Assembly (NCBI GenBank): GCA_031553775.1
Contig: JAVBLA010000007.1
Location: 1-59,018, forward strand
Source of the DNA: JAISFI01 sp031553775
Lineage (GTDB): Bacteria > Bacteroidota > Bacteroidia > Bacteroidales > Azobacteroidaceae
Length of the DNA: 59,018 bases
Reading direction: 5' to 3'
Shown here in pieces: positions 7,991-18,300 of this stretch. Position numbers and translations under genes: made by a program. The notes under the pieces were generated by a model. It was given only the letters and a program-made list of their open reading frames with translations. It was not told the DNA's origin and did not search any database. How positions within the stretch are numbered: position 1 is the stretch's first letter; each line of letters opens with the position of its first letter.

Positions 7991-10297
7991 ATGCCTAAAG
8001 GGATCCGGGAGATTTTGTTTTATATAATTATGCTGGTTGTTTTCGGCGGGCTGATGTATGGTGTTGCCCAAATGGGAAACCGGCTCGAAACGACTCTTCA
8101 TTCGGATTTTTCTATTGCCCAGGCCGGTCATGGAATGCTTTCGGATAGTTTCGATTTGTTTACACAGTCGCTCTCTCATCATGCGCACACTCCGATTGCA
8201 CTGTTGTTGCTTCAGATTGTTGCCATTTTATTTGTCGCCCGTGTTTTCGGATGGTTGTTTGTGAAGATGGGACAGCCTTCGGTAATAGGTGAAATTGTGG
8301 CGGGTATTGTGCTGGGGCCTTCTCTTTTTGCACAAATTGCTCCAGAGACATTCTCTTTCCTTTTCGCTCCTGAATCCTTGCGAAATATAGATGTGTTGAG
8401 CCAGATAGGACTGATTCTTTTTATGTTTGCCATCGGTATGGAGCTGGATATCTCGGAAGTGAAGAAAAGCCTCAAGGAAACTTTTCTGATCAGTCATGCC
8501 GGCATTGTATTTCCCTTTTTTCTGGGGATGTTGCTGGCTTACTGGACTTACCCTATCTACGCATCCGGGATGACACCATTTCTTTCTTATGCCTTGTTCG
8601 TTGGAATTGCTTTGAGTATCACCGCTTTCCCGGTTTTGGCACGAATTATTCAGGAGAAGGGACTTACCAAATCACGGTTGGGGACTTTGTCGCTGGCAAG
8701 TGCAGCTAACGGAGATGTTACAGCCTGGTGTATCCTGGCGGTTGTAATTGCCATCGCACAATCGGGTACTTTTGCCGGCGCTTTGTATGTGATCCTTTTT
8801 GCTGCGGTTTTTGTGCTCTTCATGTTCCTGATCATGCGCCCGTTTTTTAATATTATCGGAAATATCTACCATAACAAGGAAGTGGTCAACAAAACCATTG
8901 TGGCGTTTATGCTTTTCTTCCTGATTGCTTCCGCCTATGTGACTGAGTTATTGGGGATTCATGCTCTTTTCGGTGCTTTCCTGGCCGGAGTGGTTATGCC
9001 TAATAATGTGAAGTTCAGGAAAATCCTGACGGAAAAAGTCGAAGATGTGGCCCTATGCCTGTTTCTCCCTTTGTTCTTTGTTTCCACCGGATTAAAGACA
9101 CAGATCGGCCTGATCTCCACCTGGGAAGAATGGATGGTCTGTTTAGTATTTATTGCGGTAGCAATTATAGGTAAAGTACTGGGGAGCACTGTTGCTGCCC
9201 GTTTTACAGGTGAAAACTGGCATAATAGCTGGACTATCGGGGCGTTAATGAATACCAGGGGACTGATGGAACTAATAGTATTGACCATCGGTTATGAGAT
9301 GAAGATATTGCCACCTTCCGTTTTTGTGATGTTGGTATTGATGACCTTGGTCACTACGTTTATGACGACTCCCCTGATGTCTTTTATTGATTTTTGTTTC
9401 AGGAAAAAGGAGGCGAAGAAAATTGAAACGAAACAAAAGTCGAATGCTCTGCGTATACTTCTTTCTTTCGGACGAGCCAGCAGCGGCGGTGTTTTGTTGA
9501 ATGTGGCTAACCAGCTTTTTTCAGCCGGAAAGATAAAACCGGAAGTTACGGCTTTACACATTACGGTAGGAGCGGATGTCAATCCGTTACATGTGGATAA
9601 TTTTGAAGAAATCAGCTTCGAGCCGATTGTGCAGGAAGCGGAAAAACTACATTTACCTATCAAACCCCGCTATGAAGTAGCCCACGATGCAGGAACCGAA
9701 ATCGTAAATATCATGAATAACGAAGGATACGATTTCCTGCTGGTAGGTGCCGGTATCTCGTATTCCGGCCTTCCCACCGATGTGGAGGCTGCCCGGCATA
9801 AGGAATCGTTTTATGATAAGTATTTCGGTAAGATCAAAGCGCCTCAGTCCTGGTTCTATCCAGGTGACTTATTGAAAGACAAGACCAGAACATTCATAGA
9901 ACAGACTAACGGAATTGTGGGTGTTTTTATCAACCGGGACTTTGAAATTGCAGATAAGGTATTAGTCGTACTTGAAAATCCCGGAGATGTGTTCCTGTTG
10001 GATTATGCAGTAAACCTGATTCAATTTAATCAGGCGGAAATTTTCCTTTCCGATATCTCGGATAAGATAGGAAAAGACCCTGGAGCATTGAAAAAAATAG
10101 AAAAATTTATTTCCGGGAACGACCGGGTGAAAATGATACCTGAAAATGATTTTCCGGGACTCTCATTGCCTGATTATAACTTCATGTTGGTTTCTTATCC
10201 GGCGTGGGATCATATTTCGATAGAGGAAAAACTGGCATTGCAGGGGATGCCGTCTACTTTAATTATTCATAAAGGCAATATTGAATTGCGTTCATAA
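7991..10297 (+). CDS. CPA2-family cation:proton antiporter with UspA-like C-terminus
   Basis: 768 residues from ATG 7991. A frame reaching back to 7829 is open, but it would cross the promoter and the DUF1460 start. The N-terminal 450 residues hold a first membrane segment, then the Na+/H+ exchanger (KefB-like) core with GEIVAGIVLGPSLF, FMFAIGMELD, LSITAFPVLARI, GDVTAWCILA (the ion-binding Asp of this family) and NTRGLMELIVL. The C-terminal 300 residues resemble tandem UspA-type cytosolic domains (ALRILLSFGRASSGG, DFLLVGAGIS). It exports Na+ or K+ in exchange for protons at the inner membrane. The 3' end meets the deacetylase gene tail to tail, 9 bp apart. Confidence 0.85.
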   Translation: MPKGIREILFYIIMLVVFGGLMYGVAQMGNRLETTLHSDFSIAQAGHGMLSDSFDLFTQSLSHHAHTPIALLLLQIVAILFVARVFGWLFVKMGQPSVIGEIVAGIVLGPSLFAQIAPETFSFLFAPESLRNIDVLSQIGLILFMFAIGMELDISEVKKSLKETFLISHAGIVFPFFLGMLLAYWTYPIYASGMTPFLSYALFVGIALSITAFPVLARIIQEKGLTKSRLGTLSLASAANGDVTAWCILAVVIAIAQSGTFAGALYVILFAAVFVLFMFLIMRPFFNIIGNIYHNKEVVNKTIVAFMLFFLIASAYVTELLGIHALFGAFLAGVVMPNNVKFRKILTEKVEDVALCLFLPLFFVSTGLKTQIGLISTWEEWMVCLVFIAVAIIGKVLGSTVAARFTGENWHNSWTIGALMNTRGLMELIVLTIGYEMKILPPSVFVMLVLMTLVTTFMTTPLMSFIDFCFRKKEAKKIETKQKSNALRILLSFGRASSGGVLLNVANQLFSAGKIKPEVTALHITVGADVNPLHVDNFEEISFEPIVQEAEKLHLPIKPRYEVAHDAGTEIVNIMNNEGYDFLLVGAGISYSGLPTDVEAARHKESFYDKYFGKIKAPQSWFYPGDLLKDKTRTFIEQTNGIVGVFINRDFEIADKVLVVLENPGDVFLLDYAVNLIQFNQAEIFLSDISDKIGKDPGALKKIEKFISGNDRVKMIPENDFPGLSLPDYNFMLVSYPAWDHISIEEKLALQGMPSTLIIHKGNIELRS

Positions 10298-10306
10298 CTG
10301 GTTGTT

Positions 10307-11083
10307 TTAACCGACTTTTCTGACAAAATCCCCTGTCACCCCGAATGCAACATCTTGTTTCTTTGCCCAAAGAATAAACTTTTCCAAACGTTCTTCCATC
10401 TTTTTATCCGTATTTTTGGTTACGTAAAATGGGAAATTATATTTCTTTTTCGGCCCGATAGGCATGAATTCCCAGGGATGGAAATAAACATTGATATAGC
10501 CGTCTTTCCGGTAGGTCCGTTTAACCAGCCATTGGTATACAGATAATGGAAGATTATGAAAAGAAAGCCAGAAAAGAGGAAAGCGTACCAGCGGACTGAC
10601 CGATGCGGGTAGTTGCCACACGCCTTCTCTCAGAAAATAAGTCCTCGGTTCGTTCAGTTTATTATATCTCCCCGGTAGAAAAGTTGGATTGATAGATGAG
10701 TTGTATTTGTATCCGGCCCGGTAGATCTCGGCTTCGGGTACCGGCATCATACGAGCCATCCGGTAGCCTTCTATGGTTACATTCCCGATGCTTTCCAGCG
10801 CCTCTTTGGATTCCCGCAGGTGTTTGGGTTCGAACTGACTGTGGAAATAACCATGAGATGCAACTTCATGTTTTTCGGCGATGATCTGCCTGACAATTTC
10901 CGGGGCATGCAAGGCAAAATTGGCTGTGATGTAGAAAGTTGCCCGGATATCGTATTTTGCCAACAAACGGAGGATTTTTTCCGTACCTTTTTTAGAAACC
11001 GACATTTGTTCTTCAAACGAAATATCCCTTCCGTATTCGAATGGCATATCGAATTCTTCTATGTCAAAACTGAGCAATATCAT
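10307..11083 (-). CDS. Polysaccharide deacetylase (NodB homology)
   Basis: 258 residues. Motifs: LLSFDIEEFD at the N-terminus (metal and catalytic Asp pair), RATFYITANFA, HEVASHGYFHSQF (metal-binding H-x3-H), and NVYFHPWEF late in the protein. It resembles the WbmS/PuuE-type deacetylases found in surface-glycan operons. Its start overlaps the end of the GT2 gene by 4 bases, which implies translational coupling. It would remove acetyl groups from a lipid-linked or surface sugar. No signal peptide, so it is probably cytoplasmic. Confidence 0.82.
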   Translation of the reverse strand: MILLSFDIEEFDMPFEYGRDISFEEQMSVSKKGTEKILRLLAKYDIRATFYITANFALHAPEIVRQIIAEKHEVASHGYFHSQFEPKHLRESKEALESIGNVTIEGYRMARMMPVPEAEIYRAGYKYNSSINPTFLPGRYNKLNEPRTYFLREGVWQLPASVSPLVRFPLFWLSFHNLPLSVYQWLVKRTYRKDGYINVYFHPWEFMPIGPKKKYNFPFYVTKNTDKKMEERLEKFILWAKKQDVAFGVTGDFVRKVG

Positions 11084-12009
11084 CTTTTAAGATTTGTATC
11101 TTCTACTATATAAGCGGGACGTTCTTTGGTCTGTATGAATATTTTCCCGATATACAGCCCGATGATACCCATAATGAACAACTGAAGTCCACCTAAGAGT
11201 CCGATAACAATGATCAAAGACGCCCAGCCGGAAATCGGTTGCCCGAAAAAGAAACTGATAATGGCGTATGGAATACATAGCAGGGAAAAAGCTGATATGG
11301 CAAACCCTGCATAAAGCGCTACGTACAAAGGTTTTACGCTGAAAGATGTAATTCCCTGCAAGGCAAGACTACACATTTTCTTGAAAGTATATTTGCTCTC
11401 TCCGGCCAACCGTTTATGAGGCGCATAGTCGATTGCGTATTGTTTGAAACCAATCCATTTAACGAGTCCCCTGATAAATAGATCACTTCCTTTCATGCCG
11501 ACAATAATATTTGCAGCCCGCTTGTCCAGTAGCCTGAAGTCGGCAGTGCCCTGTTCCAGCTCGATATCCGAAATAGAATTGAGGAAGCGGTAGAACCAGG
11601 CCGATGTTTCCCGCTTCATTTTCGGAAGCGATTTGTCCTGTTCGCGACGGGTATACACAATATCGTATCCTTCTTCCCATTTTTCCAGGAACATCGGCAG
11701 CATTTCCGGCGGATGCTGCATGTCTCCGTCTATACAAATGATACAATCGCCTGTTGAATAGTCCATACCTGCTTTCAATGCATTCTGGTGACCGAAATTG
11801 CGGGAGAAATTAATATAAAAAAGATGAGGATCTATTTGAGACATTTCCTGTAGCACAGCTAACGTATTATCTGTGCTTCCATCGTTTACGGCGATGATTT
11901 CATACAGGTAAGAGGTCGGGTCCATATTCCGGTGGATAGCATCGATCACAGTCGGAACATTTTCCGCCTCGTTGTAACAACAAATGACAATTGATACCTT
12001 TTTTTTCAT
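11080..12009 (-). CDS. GT2 family glycosyltransferase (GtrB/ArnC-like)
   Basis: 309 residues. The GT-A domain has VSIVICCYNEAENV, VNDGSTDNT and the metal-binding ICIDGDMQHPPE (DxD-type). Two C-terminal membrane helices follow (about residues 230-255 and 260-290, ending GLYIGKIFIQTKERP), the layout of polyprenyl-phosphate hexose synthases such as GtrB and ArnC. It loads a sugar onto undecaprenyl phosphate at the inner face of the membrane. It is the middle gene of a three-gene operon, sharing one base with the upstream GT87 gene and four with the downstream deacetylase. Confidence 0.9.
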   Translation of the reverse strand: MKKKVSIVICCYNEAENVPTVIDAIHRNMDPTSYLYEIIAVNDGSTDNTLAVLQEMSQIDPHLFYINFSRNFGHQNALKAGMDYSTGDCIICIDGDMQHPPEMLPMFLEKWEEGYDIVYTRREQDKSLPKMKRETSAWFYRFLNSISDIELEQGTADFRLLDKRAANIIVGMKGSDLFIRGLVKWIGFKQYAIDYAPHKRLAGESKYTFKKMCSLALQGITSFSVKPLYVALYAGFAISAFSLLCIPYAIISFFFGQPISGWASLIIVIGLLGGLQLFIMGIIGLYIGKIFIQTKERPAYIVEDTNLKR

Positions 12010-13193
12010 TATTTTGTGTTTAACGCTTTAAGATCTCTGAATCCATATCCCGACCTGAGGAGTTGATATACCAGTGTAAGCCATACCAGCAGACAGGGTA
12101 ATGCTTTGAGTGCATAAGCCCTGACAAATGTTCTTGCTGCTTTAGGCACCAGGTCGGTAGGAGAGAAGCTTGTGAGTAACATGACAAAAACCAGCAGGAA
12201 AATAACATATTTACTATTGGGTTTCTGTTGGAGGACGAACCATATGGCTACGCCCGACATAGCAATGATATAAGTCTGCGACTCCGAGCCGGAGCTGAAA
12301 AGTACCACAAATAACAAGACAGAAGCAAGAATTCCCAATTGAAAGCGGAGATCCTTGTACATGTTGATTTTGATGTATTGCAAGGCAAAGATCAACAGGG
12401 CCGGTATCAATATCACGAGGTTGGATATCTCCCGGTTGCCGGAAATTCGCCTGACCATCCCCATCACCGAAATGTCTTGTATGAGCGATGTTGCATTCTC
12501 CATGTTCTTTGCGATCAGCGAATGGAACCAGTCCTGGTATGATTGGATGATAAACTGAGGCGAAGAGATCGCCATCGGAAGTACGAAAAATATTGCTGTC
12601 CACAGGAGAAAATAGCCTGCAAATTTGATTTTATGCCTCGAAAAAAAGAAGAACGATAATCCTACAATTCCGTATAATTTGAACATAAACCCCAATGCGA
12701 TAAAACAAGCGGCCCAGAAATCTTTTTCATTGCGTATGGCAATAAAACTTCCGATGATAAGTGCGGCAACCAGTCCATTAGTCTGCATCCCGGAAATACT
12801 GGTATAAAACTCATTTACACAGATATAAAAAATAGGAACCCTCAGTTTCCAGTCTAAAGGCAACTTATCTAATGCAATAAATAGCGTAAGTGAAATAAAA
12901 ACGCCCCACAATACACAGCCGATATAATCGGGGAAAAAAGTAAAAGGAGCGATAATCAGGCTGAATATAGGTCCGTAATGGTTCGTGTCGTGGTAATAAG
13001 GATAAGAAACATACAGGTTCAATTGATCGACCGTATGACGGAATACATATTTGAAAATAATATAGTTATTGTCGATATTCCTGCTGAAGATATGCTTGAT
13101 GGAACCGACCAATGTCATGGTGAACCAAAGTGTGGCAATGAATTTTTTATCAGAAAATGTGGGTTTAGCAAAAAAGGCTGATATTTTATTCAT
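12009..13193 (-). CDS. GT87/DUF2029 membrane glycosyltransferase
   Basis: 394 residues with about ten membrane segments. After the first helix comes a loop with YVSYPYYHDTNHYGPIFSLI, typical of DUF2029 (GT87) proteins. This family uses polyprenyl-phosphate sugars as donors. It leads the GT87-GT2-deacetylase operon. Together these could make a lipid-linked sugar (GT2), trim its acetyl group (deacetylase) and transfer it outside the inner membrane (GT87). The final acceptor is unknown. A -7 box lies 17 bp upstream of the ATG. Confidence 0.78.
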   Translation of the reverse strand: MNKISAFFAKPTFSDKKFIATLWFTMTLVGSIKHIFSRNIDNNYIIFKYVFRHTVDQLNLYVSYPYYHDTNHYGPIFSLIIAPFTFFPDYIGCVLWGVFISLTLFIALDKLPLDWKLRVPIFYICVNEFYTSISGMQTNGLVAALIIGSFIAIRNEKDFWAACFIALGFMFKLYGIVGLSFFFFSRHKIKFAGYFLLWTAIFFVLPMAISSPQFIIQSYQDWFHSLIAKNMENATSLIQDISVMGMVRRISGNREISNLVILIPALLIFALQYIKINMYKDLRFQLGILASVLLFVVLFSSGSESQTYIIAMSGVAIWFVLQQKPNSKYVIFLLVFVMLLTSFSPTDLVPKAARTFVRAYALKALPCLLVWLTLVYQLLRSGYGFRDLKALNTK

Positions 13194-13210
13194 AAGTATC
13201 TAATTTCCCG

Positions 13211-13218
13211 CAAAGGTA
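13211..13218 (-). promoter_or_regulatory. -7 box of the GT87-GT2-deacetylase operon
   Basis: The minus strand reads TACCTTTG, a perfect -7 box, 17 bp ahead of ATG 13193. The -33 box is not obvious. Confidence 0.5.
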
Positions 13219-13416
13219 CAATAATCCTTTTAACCGTAAATATTCCGGATAAAATATAATTTCTGATAAATATTGAGTTGTATCTGAAACCCATTTCTAC
13301 AGAGAGAAGGAAGTTGTCACGGATTTTTAATTAACGTTTTTTTGCAATTTCTTTAATGGAAACGTAATTCTAAAACCGTTACTTTGCGTTTCCATAGTCC
13401 GGATTATAATAATAAG

Positions 13417-13998
13417 ATGAACAGTTTGTTGTTTCAAAATGAATCCTTTTTCGAAGACTTGTTTCGGCAGTATTATAAGGCATTGAAAGCTTATGCTTTT
13501 AAATATGTGGGCGATATGGATACGGCGGAAGATATTGTTCAGGATGTTTTTTTCGAATGTTGGTTGAAGCGGGACAATATCCGGATAGAGACGCAGATCC
13601 GGCCGTATTTATTCAAAGCCGTTTCGAACAAAAGTCTCAATTTTCTGAAGAGCAAAGAAGAGCGGGAAAAAGTACCCCTGGAAATCAGGCATGAAAGTCA
13701 GATCCAGGATTTTTATCTCAAATCGTTGGTGGCGGAACAGGAAGATTTTTTACTGTTGAAAGAATTGAACGAAGAGATCAAGTCCTGTGTAGACCGTCTT
13801 CCGGAACAATGCAGGAAAATTTTTATCCTCAGGCACACATACGATCTGAAAAACCGCGAAATAGCAGAACAGTTGAATATTAGTATCAAAGCAGTGGAGA
13901 AGCAAATCACAAAAGCTTTATTTGAAATTCGCAGGCACCTTCAGAGGCTGGATTTACTTCCATTTGTGATCTATGTATTATTGAGGGCTCTCTCTTAG
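13417..13998 (+). CDS. ECF RNA polymerase sigma factor (FecI/SusC-locus type)
   Basis: 193 residues from ATG 13417. An upstream in-frame TTG at 13384 is rejected because it lies on a -7-like box (TTACTTTG, 13379-13386). Sigma region 2 is FFEDLFRQYYKALKAYAFKYVG with DTAEDIVQDVFFECW; region 4 is LPEQCRKIFILR with a helix-turn-helix REIAEQLNISIKAVEKQI. It is the Bacteroidetes ECF type paired with FecR anti-sigma factors. FecR and SusC follow, so it probably switches on the downstream SusCD locus when the cognate TonB receptor binds substrate. Confidence 0.92.
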   Translation: MNSLLFQNESFFEDLFRQYYKALKAYAFKYVGDMDTAEDIVQDVFFECWLKRDNIRIETQIRPYLFKAVSNKSLNFLKSKEEREKVPLEIRHESQIQDFYLKSLVAEQEDFLLLKELNEEIKSCVDRLPEQCRKIFILRHTYDLKNREIAEQLNISIKAVEKQITKALFEIRRHLQRLDLLPFVIYVLLRALS

Positions 13999-14118
13999 CG
14001 TTTAAGTAATATAATATCCGGTTTTAATAAAAACATTTCATTCAAATGTTAAAATTTATCCTTCCGGGTAGGGTATTTTCTTTTTTTCTTGTCTTAAAAT
14101 TAAATCGGCTTTTTACAC

Positions 14119-15126
14119 ATGAAAAATATACTTGTTTTACATAATGATATTATTATCCGTTATCTGGACGGATCCGCTTCTTCTGAAGAAAAAATCCTGT
14201 TGCTCGACTGGTTGAAAGAAAATGATCAGAACCGTAAAATGTTTGCGGATATCAAAAATATTTGGGTTTCCACTATGGTGATTTATAGTGATGATCTTGA
14301 AACGGAAGTTGCCCTTGATAAATTCAGGGAAAGGATCCGGGAATATCAATCGAAAGCAGACCGGAAGAAAAAAATCCTTTATTATAGTTGGCGAGTGGCA
14401 GCCTTTGTGGCAATTGTATTAGGTTTCTCTTATTTTCTTTCCCAGTACACGGGTATTTTTACCCACAAAGACCGGCTTGCCGTAGTGAACCAGGTGATCA
14501 TGCCGGCAGGAAGTAAAGGCAGTATTTCTTTGCCGGACGGATCTCTGGTATGGTTGAATTCCAGTTCAAAAATAATCTTTCCGGAAGTATTTGACGGAGA
14601 AAACAGGTCGGTACGATTGGAAGGAGAGGCATATTTTGATGTTGTCAGAAATGAGAAGCAGCCATTTATCGTACAATTGGGAGAAATGGAAGTTACCGTA
14701 TTGGGTACTCAATTCAATATTTCCGGATATGATTCCAGGGATGAAATCGAAACGACTTTATTATCCGGAAGCGTCCGGGTAAGGATGGAAGATTCGAAAG
14801 AGGAATTTATTCTCAAACCGGATGAAAAGTTTTCGTATTCCAAATCTGAAAAACGTTCTTCTGTAGAGCCGGTGCGCGCGGGTATCTATACCTCCTGGGC
14901 CACCGACAGGCTGGTATTCGACAATGAAAAGTTAGGCGATGTTTTATTGAAACTGGAACGATGGTATAATATCCGCATCGTTTGCCCCAAATCTTTGTCG
15001 GAAAAGGTACGGATTTCTTTTACACTACGCCTGGAAACAAAGGAACAGACTTTCAAGGCCATGTCGGAAGTTGCCCCTATCAAATATAGAATCAATGAAG
15101 ATGAAGTGTTTATTTATGAAAAATAA
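14119..15126 (+). CDS. FecR-family anti-sigma factor
   Basis: 335 residues. The cytoplasmic N-terminus has the family pattern IIRYLDGSASSEEKILLLDWL. One membrane helix lies at about residues 92-112 (VAAFVAIVLGFSYFLSQY). The periplasmic FecR domain (MPAGSKGSISLPDGSLVWLNSSS, VRLEGEAYFDV, VTVLGTQFNI) is followed by a DUF4974-like C-terminal domain. It should hold the sigma factor inactive and relay a signal from the STN domain of the downstream SusC. A 120-bp gap after the sigma gene contains a small hairpin (AACATTT/AAATGTT, 14032-14050) without a T-run. Confidence 0.92.
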   Translation: MKNILVLHNDIIIRYLDGSASSEEKILLLDWLKENDQNRKMFADIKNIWVSTMVIYSDDLETEVALDKFRERIREYQSKADRKKKILYYSWRVAAFVAIVLGFSYFLSQYTGIFTHKDRLAVVNQVIMPAGSKGSISLPDGSLVWLNSSSKIIFPEVFDGENRSVRLEGEAYFDVVRNEKQPFIVQLGEMEVTVLGTQFNISGYDSRDEIETTLLSGSVRVRMEDSKEEFILKPDEKFSYSKSEKRSSVEPVRAGIYTSWATDRLVFDNEKLGDVLLKLERWYNIRIVCPKSLSEKVRISFTLRLETKEQTFKAMSEVAPIKYRINEDEVFIYEK

Positions 15127-15236
15127 AGGGAAAAAGGCATACAAAAAAATAATCAGGATTTAAGAGAATAGCATATCTTCCATTAATAATAACTTTCAAC
15201 ATCCGAGAATCATGAAAAGAAACTGTTAAATAAAAA

Positions 15237-15268
15237 GGACAGACAGATGTTGCAGCATCCGCCTGTCC
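15237..15268 (+). promoter_or_regulatory. Stem-loop in the SusC leader
   Basis: GGACAG (15237-15242) pairs with CTGTCC (15263-15268), and inside it GATG pairs with CATC, giving a two-part hairpin 76 bp before the SusC ATG. There is no T-run, so it is not an intrinsic terminator. A 5-codon ORF (ATG at about 15212) lies just upstream. It could be an mRNA-stability or regulatory element in the leader. The function is inferred. Confidence 0.35.
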
Positions 15269-15344
15269 GGGTTGACCTGAAAAAACGGTCCGATTTCCGC
15301 TTAGAGAAAAGAACAATATGTTTCATTCAAATCAGCACAAATTT

Positions 15345-18300
15345 ATGAAAAAAATCCAAACAAAGACAATCTATAGTCCTTTGTTATCAAAAAAAACAAT
15401 CCGGGTAATGAGATTATCTGTTTTTCTGCTAATACTAGCTATTTGCAAGGTTTCCGCGACGAATACCTATGCGCAGGATGCCAGGGTGAACCTGGATATG
15501 AGGAATTCAACACTGAAAGATGTCCTGAAAGAAATCGAGTCTAAAAGTGAATTTACCTTCTTTTATAATGATAACAGCATTGATATGAGCCAGAAAGTGA
15601 ATATCAAAGCTGAAAATCAGAAAATCAGCGACATTCTGGACAGAATCTTAGTCAATTGTACCTATTCCCTATACGACAAGATGGTTATACTGAAGCCGCT
15701 GAATGCAAAAGACGGGCAGGTTCCACCGAGGATCAGCGGGGTAGTACTGGACGAAAACGGAGAGTCTGTGATAGGAGCTGCCGTGAAAACCAAGAATACC
15801 GGTTTGGGTACCGTAACAGACCAGGATGGACGATTCTCCATGCAAGTCCCGCTGGGAGAAACCCTTGTGATTTCTTATGTGGGATATGAAAAAAAGGAAG
15901 TAACCGTCCAATCGGAAAAAAGCCTGACTATCATGTTGGCAGAGGATACAAAATCGTTACAGGAAATTGTAGTCGTAGGATATGGAGTCCAGAAAAAAAT
16001 CAACCTGACCGGCTCTGTAGCTGCTGTGGGAAGCGATGTGCTCGAAGCCCGTCCGATAGCCAATACTACTACCGGATTACAGGGAACATTACCCGGGGTT
16101 ACCATTACCAACTCGACCAGTCGTCCCGGGGATAATACGGTTTCCATCCGTATCAGGGGAATCGGTACGTTGAATAATTCTGATCCTTTGATCCTGATCG
16201 ACGGACTGGAAGGAAATATGAACACACTGAACCCGGATGATATAGAATCGGTTTCCGCCCTTAAAGATGCGGCATCGGCAGCCATATACGGATCCCGTGC
16301 TGCGAATGGGGTTATCCTGATTACTACTAAAAAAGCTAACCGGGAAGTAAAGCCAACACTGAATTATACCGGGTATCTGGCCACACAGACACCGACTTCC
16401 AGGCCGGAGATGCTGGATGCAGTACAATATCTGGAACTGTTGAAAGAAGCAACCGGCAATGTGAATAAGAACTGGGGATATACAAACGACGATATCCTGG
16501 CTGTACAAAACGGATCAAATCCGAATTACAGGGCCAACACCAATTGGGTGGACGAATTATACAAGGACCATGCTCCCCAACAGGCTCATAACCTGAGTAT
16601 GGCAGGGGGAAGTAAAACGGTAGGATATTACATGTCGTACGGCTACCTCTCCACCGAAGGTTTACTGGTTGGAAACGGATATAATTCCACCAGGAACAAT
16701 GCCCGGTTGAAAGTCAATACCGAACTTTTAGACCGGTTGACTGTGGAAGGAAATATAGGGTATAACGATATAGATAACTGGACTCCTTCTTCCAGCGATA
16801 GCGGCGATAGCGGATTATTCTATCACGCCCTGAGGAGTTCTCCTCTGGTTCCCGTGCATTTTACCGACGGACAATGGGGATATGGAGGAAGTTCCGGAAA
16901 TCCGGTTGCCATTGCCAACGACGGTGGATTCATCAATTATAAATCGAACGAAACAACGCTCAACATCAGCGGAGACCTGATGATTATCCCGGGCCTGAAT
17001 GCGAAAGTACAATACGGTACCCGCATTACCAATGTGATGCGGAAACAACAAAACAACATCATCCAGCATTTTCAGCCGAATACCACCAATCCATTGGCTT
17101 ACAGCTCCAATACCAGTTATCTGACTCAGAGAGATGTATTGCAGCGGTATGAAAATCTTTCTGCCCAGGCCGATTACGATAAAAAGATCGGGCAACACAG
17201 TTTTCATATCCTGGCCGGATTTTCCCAGGAATCTCAGGTATACGAAAGAATGGATGCCAAGAGAGAAAAACTGATTTCCAACGATCTGCATGTATTGGAT
17301 GCCGGAACCGGAACACAAACGAATACCGGAAATGCGAATCATTGGGCGATCCGTTCCGGATTCGGAAGGATCAACTATGATTTTGCAGAAAGGTATCTGG
17401 TAGAGTTGAACCTGCGTTATGATTTATCTTCCCGTTTTCAGGAAGATAACCGGGGAGGATATTTTCCTTCTGCTTCCGTTGCCTGGAGAATTTCCGAAGA
17501 ATCGTTTATGAAATTTACCCGCCAGTGGCTGGATAACCTGAAATTCAGGGCATCTTATGGTACATTGGGTAACCAATATACCAACTCTCTCTATCCTTAT
17601 ATGTCTACGATAGAACCTTCTACTTCCAATATGCCGATTGGCGTAACCACCACATCATCGATGAAACAAACGGTAGCTTCCAATAAAAAACTTACCTGGG
17701 AAAGTATTGAAATGACCGATGTGGGAATCGATTTCACCCTTTTGAATAATCGATTATCGTTTACCGGTGATTATTATATCAAGAACACAAAGGATATCTT
17801 ACTGGAAGTCAAATTACCGGATGTACTGGGAGTGAAAGAGCCTTATCAGAATGCAGGAAAGGTACAGAATAAAGGTTGGGAAATAGCTGTTTCCTGGCGC
17901 GATAAGATAGGAAATGTAAAATATGGTGTAAACGGAAGCTTCTCGGATGTGATCAATAAAGTAGTAAGCATGGGAGATACGGCCGATGATTTCAGTTCCG
18001 ACCAGGTACGGGCGGTAGGTTATCCGATCAACGCTTTCTGGGGATACGTAGCCGATGGATTGATTTCTTTCGATGATTGTGACTACAATCCGGGAACCAA
18101 TACATATACACCCAAAAGCACATTGCCGATTACCAATGAATACCGGACAAAATTAGGCCCGGGTGATATCAAATACAAGGATTTGGATGGTAGTGGAGAT
18201 ATTACCAAGGAAGGAGACCGGACTTATATCGGTAGCCCCATTCCCCGTTATACTTTCTCTTTTGGAGGAAATGCAGAATGGAAAGGTATCGATCTGCAGT

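Noticed and set aside
15110..15316. A 68-codon minus-strand frame in the SusC leader
   Set aside because: It covers the leader hairpin and matches nothing; the leader structure explains the region better.
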